Of a stretch of 42,361 bases of DNA, positions 9,824 to 19,476 are shown one piece after another. Source of the stretch: Proteus myxofaciens ATCC 19692 (GTDB lineage Bacteria > Pseudomonadota > Gammaproteobacteria > Enterobacterales > Enterobacteriaceae); the NCBI RefSeq assembly GCF_001654855.1, contig NZ_LXEN01000042.1, positions 1-42,361 on the forward strand. Direction: 5' to 3'. The notes below the pieces were generated by a model. The model ran no database searches. It was not told where the DNA came from and saw only the letters and a program-made list of their open reading frames with translations. The position numbers and the translations under genes are program-made. Position 1 is the stretch's first letter. Every line of letters begins with the position of its first letter.

Positions 9824-9849
9824 AGTAGGTGTATGCGAGTACACCTACT
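9824..9849 (-). terminator. Hairpin between wzz and gsk
   Basis: A 10-bp perfect stem (AGTAGGTGTA at 9824-9833, complement at 9840-9849) closes a 6-base loop 15 bases after the wzz stop. The minus-strand tail is C/T-mixed (CTGTCTCTCTG) and lacks a pure T-run, so it may be a weak terminator. Confidence 0.5.
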
Positions 9850-9863
9850 ATTTGAAGATATTT

Positions 9864-10982
9864 TTATGCGTCTTTACGACGATTTCTTGCCATATGGCCT
9901 AATAGAACGCCCATAACAGTCAGAATAAAGCCAACAAATGCAGCTCCAACTAAAATAAGCGCTCGTTTAGGTGCATCTTTTTTGGTTGGTTCATATGGCT
10001 TCATCATATATTTGAAAGGAACGAACTGAAGATCAGTCACACTGACTTTCTCTAATTGCTTAATATTATATAAACGGTTTTTTAATTCCGTACTAATAAC
10101 AGTTGGATCAGTAATTGACTCTGTAATCGCTAACTTACTTTTTAGTGCATCCGCACCAATCGAAATAGAGTAATCAGGGTCATCTTTAATTTCAGCCCCT
10201 TCACTTGAAATAGGTTTTTTAATACCAGCAGCGTTAGCGATTTCTAATGAATATTTAAGACGTTGAATATTCGCGTTACGCGCATTAGAAATACGCTCTA
10301 AATCCATTTGATAGCTTTTTTGCGCAAAGCTTAATTTACGTTCAATTTGATCATCAATATCATTTTTAACTTCAGTTCGAACCTGAGTAGAGATATAACG
10401 AATATAACCAGAAAGAAGAGCAAACGCATCTTCAGGTGTTGGTGCAGTAAAACTTAAATTTACCTCACCTGCAAATTCATCATCTTTCTCTTTCTCTGTT
10501 GGCATTTTTAAATTGATATCATTAGTAACAATTTGCTCAACAAGACGACGTTTATCTAATTCACTTGGATTTTCTAATTTGGCTAATCGCTTTTTATAGT
10601 AAGCAGTATTTATTAAATACTCTTCACGATTAACACGAGAATTGAAATTATTTATAAATTTCTGATAAACAGAAGAAGCATTAACACCGGTATCTACATC
10701 AACTAAGCTCAGCTCATTTAATGTTGCGCGTAATTGCTTCATTTCATCAAGCATGGGTTTAGTAATTGCTGCTTGGCTTGTCCATTTTTGTGGCAGGAAA
10801 CTGGCTACCGCAAAGCCAACGATAGCAAATAATAAGGTGATGCCAATAATGAGAAATTTCTTTTTATAAAGTACAGAAAAAAGTTCAAAAAGATCGATTT
10901 CATCGTTTTGCTTGATATAGAAATCGTCAAAGTGACTTTTATCTACTTCTGAAGATTGTGGTTTTGAAAGCTTACTATTCAT
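9864..10982 (-). CDS. Wzz/FepE-type polysaccharide chain-length determinant
   Basis: This is a 372-residue polysaccharide co-polymerase of class 1, anchored in the inner membrane, which sets the modal O-antigen length made by the Wzy polymerase. It has a short cytoplasmic N-terminus, a first helix around residues 37-58, a long periplasmic domain and a second helix around 342-365 preceded by proline-rich PFKYMMKPYEPTKKDAPKR. The mid-region ANIQRLKYSLEIANAAGIKKP and the DDPDYSISIGAD segment match E. coli FepE rather than WzzB, and length fits FepE (377). FepE-type proteins usually give very long chains. It sits alone between hemH and gsk, far from any glycosyltransferase gene in this window. 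Whether it is the main Wzz of this strain cannot be told from here. Confidence 0.88.
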   Translation of the reverse strand: MNSKLSKPQSSEVDKSHFDDFYIKQNDEIDLFELFSVLYKKKFLIIGITLLFAIVGFAVASFLPQKWTSQAAITKPMLDEMKQLRATLNELSLVDVDTGVNASSVYQKFINNFNSRVNREEYLINTAYYKKRLAKLENPSELDKRRLVEQIVTNDINLKMPTEKEKDDEFAGEVNLSFTAPTPEDAFALLSGYIRYISTQVRTEVKNDIDDQIERKLSFAQKSYQMDLERISNARNANIQRLKYSLEIANAAGIKKPISSEGAEIKDDPDYSISIGADALKSKLAITESITDPTVISTELKNRLYNIKQLEKVSVTDLQFVPFKYMMKPYEPTKKDAPKRALILVGAAFVGFILTVMGVLLGHMARNRRKDA

Positions 10983-11027
10983 TTTCCTGCCTAAATTTAT
11001 GTAATGCAGCGTCCGTTTGTCAGCTAA

Positions 11028-11047
11028 TTTAGAGGTTATCCTCTAAA
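11028..11047 (-). other. Hairpin in the wzz leader
   Basis: An 8-bp perfect stem (TTTAGAGG at 11028-11035, CCTCTAAA at 11040-11047) with a TTAT loop lies 46-65 bases upstream of the wzz start. It has no T-run on either strand. It could lie in the 5' leader or be the end of hemH transcription; the sequence does not decide. Confidence 0.35.
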
Positions 11048-11141
11048 ATGCTTAAAATGATAAAAGATAAGTTTATATATAACTGAAATATGATCAAATG
11101 AATATATCATTAAATCCTATATTTCTATTTGTATAACTTAT

Positions 11142-12113
11142 CTATTTAGCATCCGTTATCTCACGAATCAATGCCTCAAATAGGTCTATATGATCTGAAT
11201 TATCATTTAATGCAGGGATATATTCATATTTTTTACCGCCACCATGAAGGAAGAACTCACGGTTCTGACCATTAATTTCTTCTAATGTTTCAAGACAATC
11301 AGAAGAAAAGCCAGGGCAAATAACCTGCACATGTTCCACACCTTCACTGCCCAGTTTTTCCATTGTCTTATCAGTATAAGGCGTCAACCAAGGTTCACGA
11401 CCAAAACGAGATTGGAAGGTCAACATAATTTGCGCTTCAGGGTAATCTAGCTGCTCTTTTAATTTTTTCGTCGTTAAACAGCACTCATCATAATAAATGT
11501 CGCCCGTTTTCACAAAACGCTCAGGCACACCATGAAAAGACAGGACTAAACGATCTGGTTTACCGTGTTCTTGAAAGCTTTTTTCAATCGAATTAACGAG
11601 TGCTTTAATATACAGAGGGTTATCTGCATAACTACGAATAAAATTAAGTGAAGGAATTGTACGTCGTACTTTAAATAAATCACTGACACCATCAAATACG
11701 GCACCAGAAGTAGAACATGAATATTGCGGATAAAGTGGTAGCAAAATCAGTTTTTCAACACCTTTATCAAGTAAGCGCGATAACGCACTTTCAAGCGAAG
11801 GTTGGCCATAGCTCATGCCTAATTCTACAGGAATATCAGGAAAGCGTTCAGCTAACGCTTTTTCTTGTGCTCGGCTATAAACAAGAAGCGGAGAACCGTC
11901 TTTAGTCCAAATTTGTTGATAAAGCTTTGCAACTTTGGGAGAACGAAAAGGAAGTACGACGCCGTAAAGGATCGGTTTCCAAATCAATGGAGAAACATCA
12001 ACAACACGAGGATCACTAAGAAATTGCGCTAGATAACGTCGAACTGCGTCTGTTTTGGGCGCATCAGGTGTGCCAAGATTAACCAAAAGTACACCATATT
12101 TAGCTTCATTCAT
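11142..12113 (-). CDS. hemH: Ferrochelatase
   Basis: The product is a 323-residue enzyme that inserts Fe2+ into protoporphyrin IX, the last step of haem synthesis, at the cytoplasmic face of the inner membrane. Conserved segments are [13 protein letters not shown] at the start, the FLSDPRVVD segment, [10 protein letters not shown] with the catalytic His near residue 194, and [15 protein letters not shown] with the catalytic Glu near residue 264. Length equals the E. coli enzyme (320) within a few residues. It lies downstream of adk on the same strand, as in E. coli, but a strong terminator between them suggests separate transcripts. In E. coli aes follows; here the wzz gene follows. Confidence 0.96.
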   Translation of the reverse strand: MNEAKYGVLLVNLGTPDAPKTDAVRRYLAQFLSDPRVVDVSPLIWKPILYGVVLPFRSPKVAKLYQQIWTKDGSPLLVYSRAQEKALAERFPDIPVELGMSYGQPSLESALSRLLDKGVEKLILLPLYPQYSCSTSGAVFDGVSDLFKVRRTIPSLNFIRSYADNPLYIKALVNSIEKSFQEHGKPDRLVLSFHGVPERFVKTGDIYYDECCLTTKKLKEQLDYPEAQIMLTFQSRFGREPWLTPYTDKTMEKLGSEGVEHVQVICPGFSSDCLETLEEINGQNREFFLHGGGKKYEYIPALNDNSDHIDLFEALIREITDAK

Positions 12114-12218
12114 ACCCTGACTCCTTAGAGTGATGTTGTCAAAATAACGAAAGACAGAAAGGATAAAGGATATTGAATGAGAATGCTTGTTAATTCGTCA
12201 ATTGACCGCTTTAAAGGC

Positions 12219-12293
12219 AAAAAAAATCTCGTGTAATTAAGTACACACTCTTTTTGTAATCACAAAAACAAGGTACTCAAATTAAACGAGATT
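12219..12293 (-). terminator. Long-hairpin terminator after adk
   Basis: Read on the minus strand, an imperfect long hairpin starts at 12293 and closes at 12225. The outer 8 bp are perfect (AATCTCGT with ACGAGATT), with a further GTAC/AATTA pairing inside. It is directly followed by eight T (12226-12219). It lies just downstream of adk. Confidence 0.8.
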
Positions 12294-12311
12294 AATTATC
12301 GATAATAAAAA

Positions 12312-12983
<672 letters not shown>

Positions 12984-13079
12984 TTATAGTTAATATCGAA
13001 AACGCGTTACCATACCATTTTGTGAGGTCTTCGCTCAAGAAATCACGTAATCGATTACTGATTATTTTTCTCGAAAATG

Positions 13080-13115
13080 AAAAAAACCACGCTCTTATTA
13101 CAAGAAACGTGGTTT
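13080..13115 (-). terminator. Rho-independent terminator after htpG
   Basis: An 8-bp stem (AAACCACG at 13084-13091, CGTGGTTT at 13108-13115) closes a 16-base loop. On the minus strand it is followed by a run of T (TTTTTTT including stem ends). It lies 22 bases past the htpG stop. Confidence 0.85.
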
Positions 13116-13137
13116 AAATGTTTGAAAACGAAAGTAG

Positions 13138-15021
13138 TTATGCTTTCTGTGCTAAAAGTTGATTCACTAAGCGAATAAACTGGTTAGGGTCATCTAATGA
13201 ACCTTTTTCAGCAAATAGCGCTTGATCAAGCAGTAAATTAATCCAATCTGCAAACAGCGTTTCATCTGTTAATTCTGCTGTCTGTTTCACTAATGGATGA
13301 TTAGGATTTAGCTCAAAGTTGTATTTAACTTCTGGCACTTCTTGCCCTGCTGCTGCAAATAATTTCGCCATTTGAGTGGTCATTTCATCTGCACTAGTCG
13401 TCACAATCGCTGGCGTATCGGTTAAGCGATGAGTTAATTTAACATCTTTTACTTTATCGCCTAATAACGCTTTAATACGTTCAACAAAAGGAGCTAATTG
13501 TTTGTCGGTATCTTCTTGTTCTGCTTTTTTCTCTTCATCCGCTAATTTATCAAGAGATTCATCAGCCTTGCTCACAGATTGGAATGATTTACCATCAAAT
13601 TCAGTAAGGTAGTTCATCATCCATTCATCAATGCGATCAGATAACAATAGAACTTCAATACCTTTTTTACGGAATAACTCTAAGTGAGGGCTATTTTTAG
13701 CAGCAGCATAACTATCAGCCGTGATGTAATAAATCTTATCTTGGCCTTCAACCATTCTGCTTACATAGTCTTCAAGTGAAACAGTTTGTGCATTACTATC
13801 ATTATGTGTTGAAGCAAAACGTAATAATTTAGCAATAGACTCAATATTAGAAGCATCCTCAGCAGGACCTTCTTTAAGGACTAAACCAAACTCTTTCCAG
13901 AATGATTGATATTCTTCAGGTTTAGTTTCAGCCAGTTTTTGTAACATCTGTAATGCGCGTTTTGTTAATGCACTACGTAAATTACGAGTGACAGTGCTGT
14001 CTTGTAATATTTCACGAGAAACGTTAAGCGGTAAATCGTTAGAGTCAATTAATCCACGAATAAAACGCAGATAATTAGGCATAAATTGCTCAGCTTCATC
14101 CATAATAAATACACGCTGAACATAAAGTTTTAAGCCATGGCGTTGATCACGATTCCATAAATCCCAAGGTGCTTTTGAAGGCACATACAGTAAGCTTGTA
14201 TATTCTTGTTTACCTTCTACACGATTGTGTGCCCAAATAAGCGGATCTGCAAAATCATGTGAGATATGTTTATAAAACTCTTTATACTCTTCATCGCTAA
14301 TATCGGCTTTATTACGAGTCCACAGAGCTTGAGCTTTATTAATTTTTTCCCAAGTTACAGTGCCGTCTTCTTCATTTTTAGTTTCAATTTCAACAGGCAG
14401 GGAAATATGATCGGAATATTTGCTAATAATACTACGCAGTCGCCAATCATCTAAAAACTCTTCATCACCTTCACGTAAATGAAGCGTAATTTCTGTACCT
14501 CGATCTGCTTTTTCAATATCGGCTACGGTATAATCACCTTCACCCTCAGATTCCCAAAATACGCCATTTTCAGCAGGTTCACCGGCAGCTCGAGTGCGGA
14601 CTGTCACTTTATCAGCCACAATAAAGGCTGAGTAGAAACCCACACCAAATTGGCCAATTAATTGACTATCTTTAGCGCTATCTTGTCCAATAGATTCTAA
14701 GAATGATTTTGTACCAGATTTCGCGATAGTCCCTAAATTATCGATGACTTCATCGCGAGTCATACCGATACCATTATCACTGATAGTCAGTGTACGTTTT
14801 TCTTTATCAGCAGAGATACGAACATGAAGTTCGCCATCATTTTCATAGAGCGCTGAATCTGATAATGCACGGAAACGCAATTTATCCGCAGCATCTGACG
14901 CGTTAGAAATCAATTCGCGAAGGAAAATTTCTTTATTAGAGTAAAGAGAATGGATCATTAGTTGAAGCAATTGTTTTACTTCTGACTGAAATCCCCTAGT
15001 TTCTTGTCCTTTCATACTCAT
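13138..15021 (-). CDS. htpG: Hsp90-family chaperone HtpG
   Basis: The product is a 627-residue bacterial Hsp90, an ATP-driven cytosolic chaperone dimer. The N-terminal GHKL ATPase domain shows [33 protein letters not shown] and [11 protein letters not shown]. The middle domain carries the catalytic-loop arginine in [13 protein letters not shown]. The C-terminal dimerisation domain ends in [13 protein letters not shown]. Length matches E. coli HtpG (624). Two nearby ATGs exist (15021 and 15015). The first has GAGGT at good spacing; the second corresponds to the E. coli start [14 protein letters not shown] sigma-32 promoter about 50-75 bases upstream explains heat induction. It is monocistronic, with a terminator downstream. 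Confidence 0.97.
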   Translation of the reverse strand: MSMKGQETRGFQSEVKQLLQLMIHSLYSNKEIFLRELISNASDAADKLRFRALSDSALYENDGELHVRISADKEKRTLTISDNGIGMTRDEVIDNLGTIAKSGTKSFLESIGQDSAKDSQLIGQFGVGFYSAFIVADKVTVRTRAAGEPAENGVFWESEGEGDYTVADIEKADRGTEITLHLREGDEEFLDDWRLRSIISKYSDHISLPVEIETKNEEDGTVTWEKINKAQALWTRNKADISDEEYKEFYKHISHDFADPLIWAHNRVEGKQEYTSLLYVPSKAPWDLWNRDQRHGLKLYVQRVFIMDEAEQFMPNYLRFIRGLIDSNDLPLNVSREILQDSTVTRNLRSALTKRALQMLQKLAETKPEEYQSFWKEFGLVLKEGPAEDASNIESIAKLLRFASTHNDSNAQTVSLEDYVSRMVEGQDKIYYITADSYAAAKNSPHLELFRKKGIEVLLLSDRIDEWMMNYLTEFDGKSFQSVSKADESLDKLADEEKKAEQEDTDKQLAPFVERIKALLGDKVKDVKLTHRLTDTPAIVTTSADEMTTQMAKLFAAAGQEVPEVKYNFELNPNHPLVKQTAELTDETLFADWINLLLDQALFAEKGSLDDPNQFIRLVNQLLAQKA

Positions 15022-15072
15022 TATTACCTCAATTTATCCCAATTTGGCGAAAAAAACGATATGAATTAAAGA

Positions 15073-15098
15073 ATGGGGCTAGTTATGACAGTTTCAAG
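15073..15098 (-). promoter_or_regulatory. Sigma-32 heat-shock promoter of htpG
   Basis: On the minus strand CTTGAA (15098-15093) is followed after 14 bases by CCCCAT (15078-15073), a near-perfect match to the sigma-32 consensus (CTTGAAA, 11-16 bases, CCCCATNT). It lies about 50 bases before the htpG start, as expected for this heat-shock gene. Confidence 0.9.
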
Positions 15099-15220
15099 GG
15101 CGAAATTAAAAAATTATGCTAATCAAGTGCAATCTGAGCCTTATCTTGAGAATATATTGAGCTGATATATTTGTTGATGTATATTTTAATATATAACGAT
15201 ATTTTCTCAGGTTTACTATT

Positions 15221-16270
15221 ATGAAATCTTTTTTACGCCACTGTATTTTAGGGATTAGCTTACTTTCTATCGCTTCCTTTTCTTATGCTGACAGACAAAT
15301 TGTTGACCAAATTGGTCGCACTGTCACTATTCCCGATAAAGTAGATAGAACCGTTGTTCTCCAGCATCAAACCCTCAATTTATTAGTTCAGCTTGATGCA
15401 ACTGATAAAATTGTGGGTGTGATGTCTAATTGGAAACAACAACTTGGTGATGGCTATGCGAGATTAGCACCACCCTTAGAAAAAATACCTCACGTTGGTG
15501 ATCTCACTAGTTTTGATGCTGAAAGCTTAGTTAAACTACAACCTCAAGTTGTTTTTGTAACAAATTACGCCCCTAAAGAGATGATCGATAAAATAACTGA
15601 TCTTGGCATACCGGTTGTCGCTATCTCATTGAGAAAAGAAACGAATGACGATAAATCAACGCTTAATCCAACTCTTCATAATGAAGAGCAAGCCTATAAC
15701 GAAGGATTAAAAGAAGGTATTTTACTCATTGGCGATATCATCAATAAACCTGAAAATGCCAAAATACTTGTTGATGAAACCTTTAAACAGCGAGAAAAAG
15801 TAAGTGAACGCTTACAATCAATCCCTAAAGAACAACGTGTTCGAGCTTATATGGCAAATCCTGATTTAACGACCTATGGTTCAGGTAAATATACAGGATT
15901 AATGATGGAACATGCTGGCGCACTTAATGTCGCCTCTTCAAGCATTAAAGGTTATAAACAAGTTTCATTGGAACAAATTATTGCATGGGATCCTCAAGTC
16001 ATCTTTATTCAAGATAGATACCCACATGTTGTTGATGAAATAAAGCAAGATCCTCGCTGGCAAGTTATTAGTGCCGTTAAGAATAATCGTATCTATTTAA
16101 TGCCTGAATACGCTAAAGCTTGGGGCTACCCAATGCCTGAAGCAATGGCAATAGGTGAATTGTGGATGGCGAAAAAACTCTATCCTGAAAAATTCAAAGA
16201 CATTGACATGCAAAAAGTAGCTAATAATTGGTATGAGAAGTTTTATCGCACTTCTTATATAGAAAAATAA
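15221..16270 (+). CDS. ABC-transporter substrate-binding protein, class III (TroA/BtuF fold), possible metal or molybdate binder
   Basis: This is a 349-residue periplasmic binding protein of the Peripla_BP_2 type. The signal peptide ends near residue 23 (SIASFSYA, then DRQIVD); there is no lipobox, so it is soluble rather than lipid-anchored. Family features are the opening DQIGRTVTIPDKVDRTVV, the PHVGDLTSFDAESLVKLQPQVVFV segment and a C-terminal lobe with QIIAWDPQVIFI and DPRWQVISAVKNNRIYLMP. Such proteins bind ferric siderophores, haem, cobalamin or, in the MolA subgroup, molybdate/tungstate. The gene is followed after 27 bases by a ModA-like gene, which favours an oxyanion ligand, but this is inference. 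No permease or ATPase gene is adjacent, so it must share a transporter encoded elsewhere or act as a sensor. Confidence 0.75.
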   Translation: MKSFLRHCILGISLLSIASFSYADRQIVDQIGRTVTIPDKVDRTVVLQHQTLNLLVQLDATDKIVGVMSNWKQQLGDGYARLAPPLEKIPHVGDLTSFDAESLVKLQPQVVFVTNYAPKEMIDKITDLGIPVVAISLRKETNDDKSTLNPTLHNEEQAYNEGLKEGILLIGDIINKPENAKILVDETFKQREKVSERLQSIPKEQRVRAYMANPDLTTYGSGKYTGLMMEHAGALNVASSSIKGYKQVSLEQIIAWDPQVIFIQDRYPHVVDEIKQDPRWQVISAVKNNRIYLMPEYAKAWGYPMPEAMAIGELWMAKKLYPEKFKDIDMQKVANNWYEKFYRTSYIEK

Positions 16271-16297
16271 GATATCGATAATAGGACACAAGATAAA

Positions 16298-17020
16298 ATG
16301 GCATTTTCACTCTTTGCTGCTGGTAGTTTAAAAAAGAGTTTACCTTCTTTTATTGAACATTATCAGCAACAAACAAAAGAAAAGTGGGTACTTACATTTG
16401 GTCCTGCTGGCTTACTTAGAGAACGTATAGAGCAAGGTGAAACATGCCATCTTTTCCTTTCAGCTGACAAAGCAAATTCTCAACAATTAGTCGATAAAGG
16501 TATCGCAAGTACTTTTGCCCCTTTTATCGCTAATCAGCTTTGTATTACAGCCAAAAAAGCATGTGTTAATGAAGCTGATAATTGGCTTTCATTATTAGCT
16601 AATCCTTTATTAACACTTGCTATTTCAACACCTAAAGCAGATCCATCAGGAGATTATAGCTGGCAATTTTTTGATAAAATAGAAAAAGAAATGCCACAAT
16701 TGGGTCAACAATTAAAAGAACGGGCATGCAGTTTAGTTGGTGGAAAACATTCAATTGCTATCCCAAATGGCGAAATAGCTGCACATTATCTGATTACATC
16801 ACAACATACCGATTTGTTTATTGGTTATCAGCATTATCAATCACAATTACGTCAATATCCTGAATTAAAAGTCTTTGATATACCAGCAAATTTTAATATT
16901 ACGGCATTATATTGTGCTACGCTAATTCACTCAGATGCTGATAAATTATATCAAGCATTATTATCTTTTTGCGCACAACAATATTTTATAGAAAATGGCT
17001 TTTTACCGCTAAACCAATAA
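16298..17020 (+). CDS. ModA-like substrate-binding domain protein without signal peptide
   Basis: This 240-residue protein has the ModA/class II binding-protein pattern. It starts with FSLFAAGSLKKSLPSFIEHY and continues with LTFGPAGLLRERIEQGETCHLFLSADK, which mirrors the FAAASL, SSSTLARQIEQG and ADLFISAD motifs of molybdate-binding ModA. Later parts (AISTPKADPSGDYSWQFFDKI, then SLVGGKHSIAIPNGEIAAHYLI) also follow the family. The surprise is the N-terminus: the domain begins at residue 2 and there is no leader. Only 27 bases separate it from the previous stop, so no upstream signal sequence can be missing. It would therefore stay in the cytoplasm. It probably forms an operon with the preceding binding-protein gene. 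Possible roles are an intracellular oxyanion carrier or sensor; none is shown. Confidence 0.7.
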   Translation: MAFSLFAAGSLKKSLPSFIEHYQQQTKEKWVLTFGPAGLLRERIEQGETCHLFLSADKANSQQLVDKGIASTFAPFIANQLCITAKKACVNEADNWLSLLANPLLTLAISTPKADPSGDYSWQFFDKIEKEMPQLGQQLKERACSLVGGKHSIAIPNGEIAAHYLITSQHTDLFIGYQHYQSQLRQYPELKVFDIPANFNITALYCATLIHSDADKLYQALLSFCAQQYFIENGFLPLNQ

Positions 17021-17031
17021 TATTTAGCGGT
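17005..17031. terminator. Hairpin between the convergent ModA-like gene and purT
   Basis: A 9-bp perfect stem (ACCGCTAAA at 17005-17013, TTTAGCGGT at 17023-17031) encloses the ModA-like stop codon in its loop and lies 15 bases from the purT stop. Neither strand has a clear T-run after it, so intrinsic termination is uncertain. Confidence 0.45.
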
Positions 17032-17045
17032 AATTAATAAAAGGA

Positions 17046-18233
17046 TCAGCAATTACCATCATGCACAATGATAGCCTCAGCGCCCATTTCAGCCTCTTCA
17101 ATAGCATGCTTAATTGTATCTGCATGTGCTAAAACAACACCTAAACGACGTGTTCCTGAAATTGTCGGTTTAGCAAATAATCGGATTTGGCGATTTGCTT
17201 TTAATGCCTGTTCAATACCAGAATAGGTAATGTTATCACTGTATAGCTCAGGTAAAATAACGGCAGAAGCACAAGAGCCTAATTGACGAATACCACCAAT
17301 CGGATAACCTAAAAAAGCGCGGACATGAAGAGCAAACTCTGATAAATCTTGAGAAATCAGGGTAACTAAACCTGTATCATGGGGTCTTGGTGATACTTCA
17401 TTAAAGAAAACGTCATCGCCTTGAATAAATAATTCAACACCAAATAAGCCATAACCACCTAAGTTTTTAACAATTTGACTTGCGATATGATGTGCTTTTG
17501 CAAGTGCGGTATCACTCATTTTTTGAGGTTGCCATGATTGACGATAATCCCCTTTTTCTTGTCTATGACCAATTGGCTCACAAAAATGAATGCCATCAAT
17601 CGCGTTAATCGTTAAGAGCGTAATTTCAAAATCAAAAGGGATCATTTGTTCAACAATGACTCGCCCTTTTCCAGCTCTTCCCCCTTCTTGAGAATACGCC
17701 CAAGCCTGTGGTAGCTCACTTTCATTGCGAATAATACTTTGGCCTTTACCTGAAGAGCTCATGACGGGTTTTACAATACAAGGAAAGCCAATATTTAATG
17801 CAGCTTGATTAAAGTGATTTTCATCATCAACAAATTGATATTTTGAGGTAGGTAATTGCAAAGTTTCTGATGCTAAGCGTCTTATTCCTTCTCTATCCAT
17901 CGTTAATTTTACAGCTCTAGCACAAGGCACTACATTATGTCCTTGTTGCTCGAGTTCAACTAACGCGGTCGTTGCTATTGCTTCAATCTCAGGAACAATA
18001 TAATCCGGTTTTTCCTTTTCTATAATTTTTTTTAAGGCTTCACCATCAAGCATATTTATCACATAGTTTCGATGAGCAACATGCATAGCAGGGGCATTTG
18101 GGTAGCTATCTAATGCAATGACTTCAATCCCTAATCGTTGACATTCTATAGCGATTTCTTTACCTAATTCGCCAGAACCCAATAGCATTACTTTTGTTGC
18201 ACTTGCTGTAAGTGCAGAACCCAACACAGTCAT
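17046..18233 (-). CDS. purT: Formate-dependent GAR transformylase (PurT)
   Basis: The product is a 395-residue ATP-grasp enzyme that makes formylglycinamide ribonucleotide from GAR, formate and ATP, the folate-independent third step of purine synthesis. The N-terminal preATP-grasp domain has [20 protein letters not shown] and the GAR-binding [15 protein letters not shown]. The ATP-grasp core has [17 protein letters not shown] near residue 150, the [17 protein letters not shown] segment and the metal-binding [26 protein letters not shown] region. Length matches E. coli PurT (392). It is convergent with the ModA-like gene and separated from rarD by about 100 bp. It is intact. Confidence 0.96.
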   Translation of the reverse strand: MTVLGSALTASATKVMLLGSGELGKEIAIECQRLGIEVIALDSYPNAPAMHVAHRNYVINMLDGEALKKIIEKEKPDYIVPEIEAIATTALVELEQQGHNVVPCARAVKLTMDREGIRRLASETLQLPTSKYQFVDDENHFNQAALNIGFPCIVKPVMSSSGKGQSIIRNESELPQAWAYSQEGGRAGKGRVIVEQMIPFDFEITLLTINAIDGIHFCEPIGHRQEKGDYRQSWQPQKMSDTALAKAHHIASQIVKNLGGYGLFGVELFIQGDDVFFNEVSPRPHDTGLVTLISQDLSEFALHVRAFLGYPIGGIRQLGSCASAVILPELYSDNITYSGIEQALKANRQIRLFAKPTISGTRRLGVVLAHADTIKHAIEEAEMGAEAIIVHDGNC

Positions 18234-18337
18234 GTTTGTATCCTTAGTCTAGTAAACAGTCAAAGCAAACGATTGCATTGTAGTTTAATAGATTTTAACT
18301 AGCAGAAAAATAGTTCACTAAAAATAAATGAGTTTGA

Positions 18338-19252
18338 TTAACTGCGTCGGCCTTTATTAATTTTTAATGAATTAAGACGTTTTCGAATAAGGGCGACAAT
18401 GCAGCACAATAGACCTAACCAAATAAGCGAAAAACTGACGCCTTTAACTTCATCAAACGCTTCATGGAATAAGAAGACTGCAAGTAAAAATTGAATAGAG
18501 GGTTCAATATATTGCGCTAAACCAACAACAGTGAGTGTGGTCTTTTTAATAGCAGCGGTAAAAAAGAGCAAAGGTAAAATTGTTACTGGTGCGGTTAATA
18601 TATAATAAAAACGAGTCAAATTATCAGCAGAAGAAAGTGCACTTTCTCCTCTCATCAATAACCAAATCGTAACGCCAATAGCGACAGGTAACAGCCAAAG
18701 TGTTTCGATAAACAAAGAAGTAATAACATCAAAACGAATAAATTTACGGATTAAGCCATAAATTGCAAAAGCGCCACCCATTACAATAGCTAGAGTGGGT
18801 AACTCGCCATACATCCATAACTGATATCCAACACCAGCACAAATCAGTATCACTGCCCATTTCTCTGCTCGATTAAGTTTCTCTTTTAGAAAAATAACCC
18901 CTAGCAAAATAGAAAATAGTGGATTAATAAAATAACCTAAACTGGCTTCTAATACCTGTTGATGGGTTAACGCATAGGTAAATGTACACCAAGAAATCGC
19001 CATTGCTAACGAGCTAAACAAGCACATAAAGACAGAACGCTTATCTTGAAAAATAGCCCGCCAACTTGTTCTATTTTTTATAAACAAGCGGACTAAAAGA
19101 AGTAATGGAATAGACCAAATTAAACGCTGGGCAAGTAATTCTAGTGCCTGAGCTCCAGGTAAAAGCCGATAAAAAAGTGGCGTAATTCCCCAAAGAATAT
19201 ATGAGAAAATAGCTAATGCTACACCAGACTTAATCCACATTTCATATTCCAT
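18338..19252 (-). CDS. rarD: EamA/DMT-family transporter, RarD-like
   Basis: This inner-membrane protein of about 304 residues in the drug/metabolite transporter superfamily has ten predicted helices. It follows E. coli RarD in key segments: YILWGITPLFYRLL at the start, LEASLGYFINPLFSILLG in helices 3-4, IETLWLLPVA in the middle and the VVGLAQYIEPSIQFLLAV segment late. RarD members are predicted permeases with no firmly shown substrate; a chloramphenicol link has been suggested in Pseudomonas. Three in-frame starts are close together: GTG at 19255, ATG at 19252 and ATG at 19245. I chose 19252, but the last has a GGA-containing sequence at better spacing. Transcription is toward purT, with a gap of about 100 bp. 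Confidence 0.82.
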   Translation of the reverse strand: MEYEMWIKSGVALAIFSYILWGITPLFYRLLPGAQALELLAQRLIWSIPLLLLVRLFIKNRTSWRAIFQDKRSVFMCLFSSLAMAISWCTFTYALTHQQVLEASLGYFINPLFSILLGVIFLKEKLNRAEKWAVILICAGVGYQLWMYGELPTLAIVMGGAFAIYGLIRKFIRFDVITSLFIETLWLLPVAIGVTIWLLMRGESALSSADNLTRFYYILTAPVTILPLLFFTAAIKKTTLTVVGLAQYIEPSIQFLLAVFLFHEAFDEVKGVSFSLIWLGLLCCIVALIRKRLNSLKINKGRRS

Positions 19253-19366
19253 CACATCAGTAGAATGTGCCTAATATCATACACCTAAAATAAGATAAAC
19301 AGTATGAAAAAGCGAGGATAACCGTTTTCATATTAATGCTATTAAAAGGATAAAATAACTACATAT

Positions 19367-19412
19367 AAAAAAAACTCTATCAATAAGTAGATAAAAAATC
19401 TTATTGATAGAG
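19367..19412 (-). terminator. Rho-independent terminator after cscK
   Basis: A 13-bp perfect stem (CTCTATCAATAAG at 19375-19387, complement at 19400-19412) with a 12-base loop is followed on the minus strand by eight T (19374-19367). It lies 65 bases after the fructokinase stop. Confidence 0.92.
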
Positions 19413-19476
19413 ATATCGAGGAAATGGCAATATCCAAGTTAAGAATAATTAGAGAAATACGCTTTAGAAAAATTAA

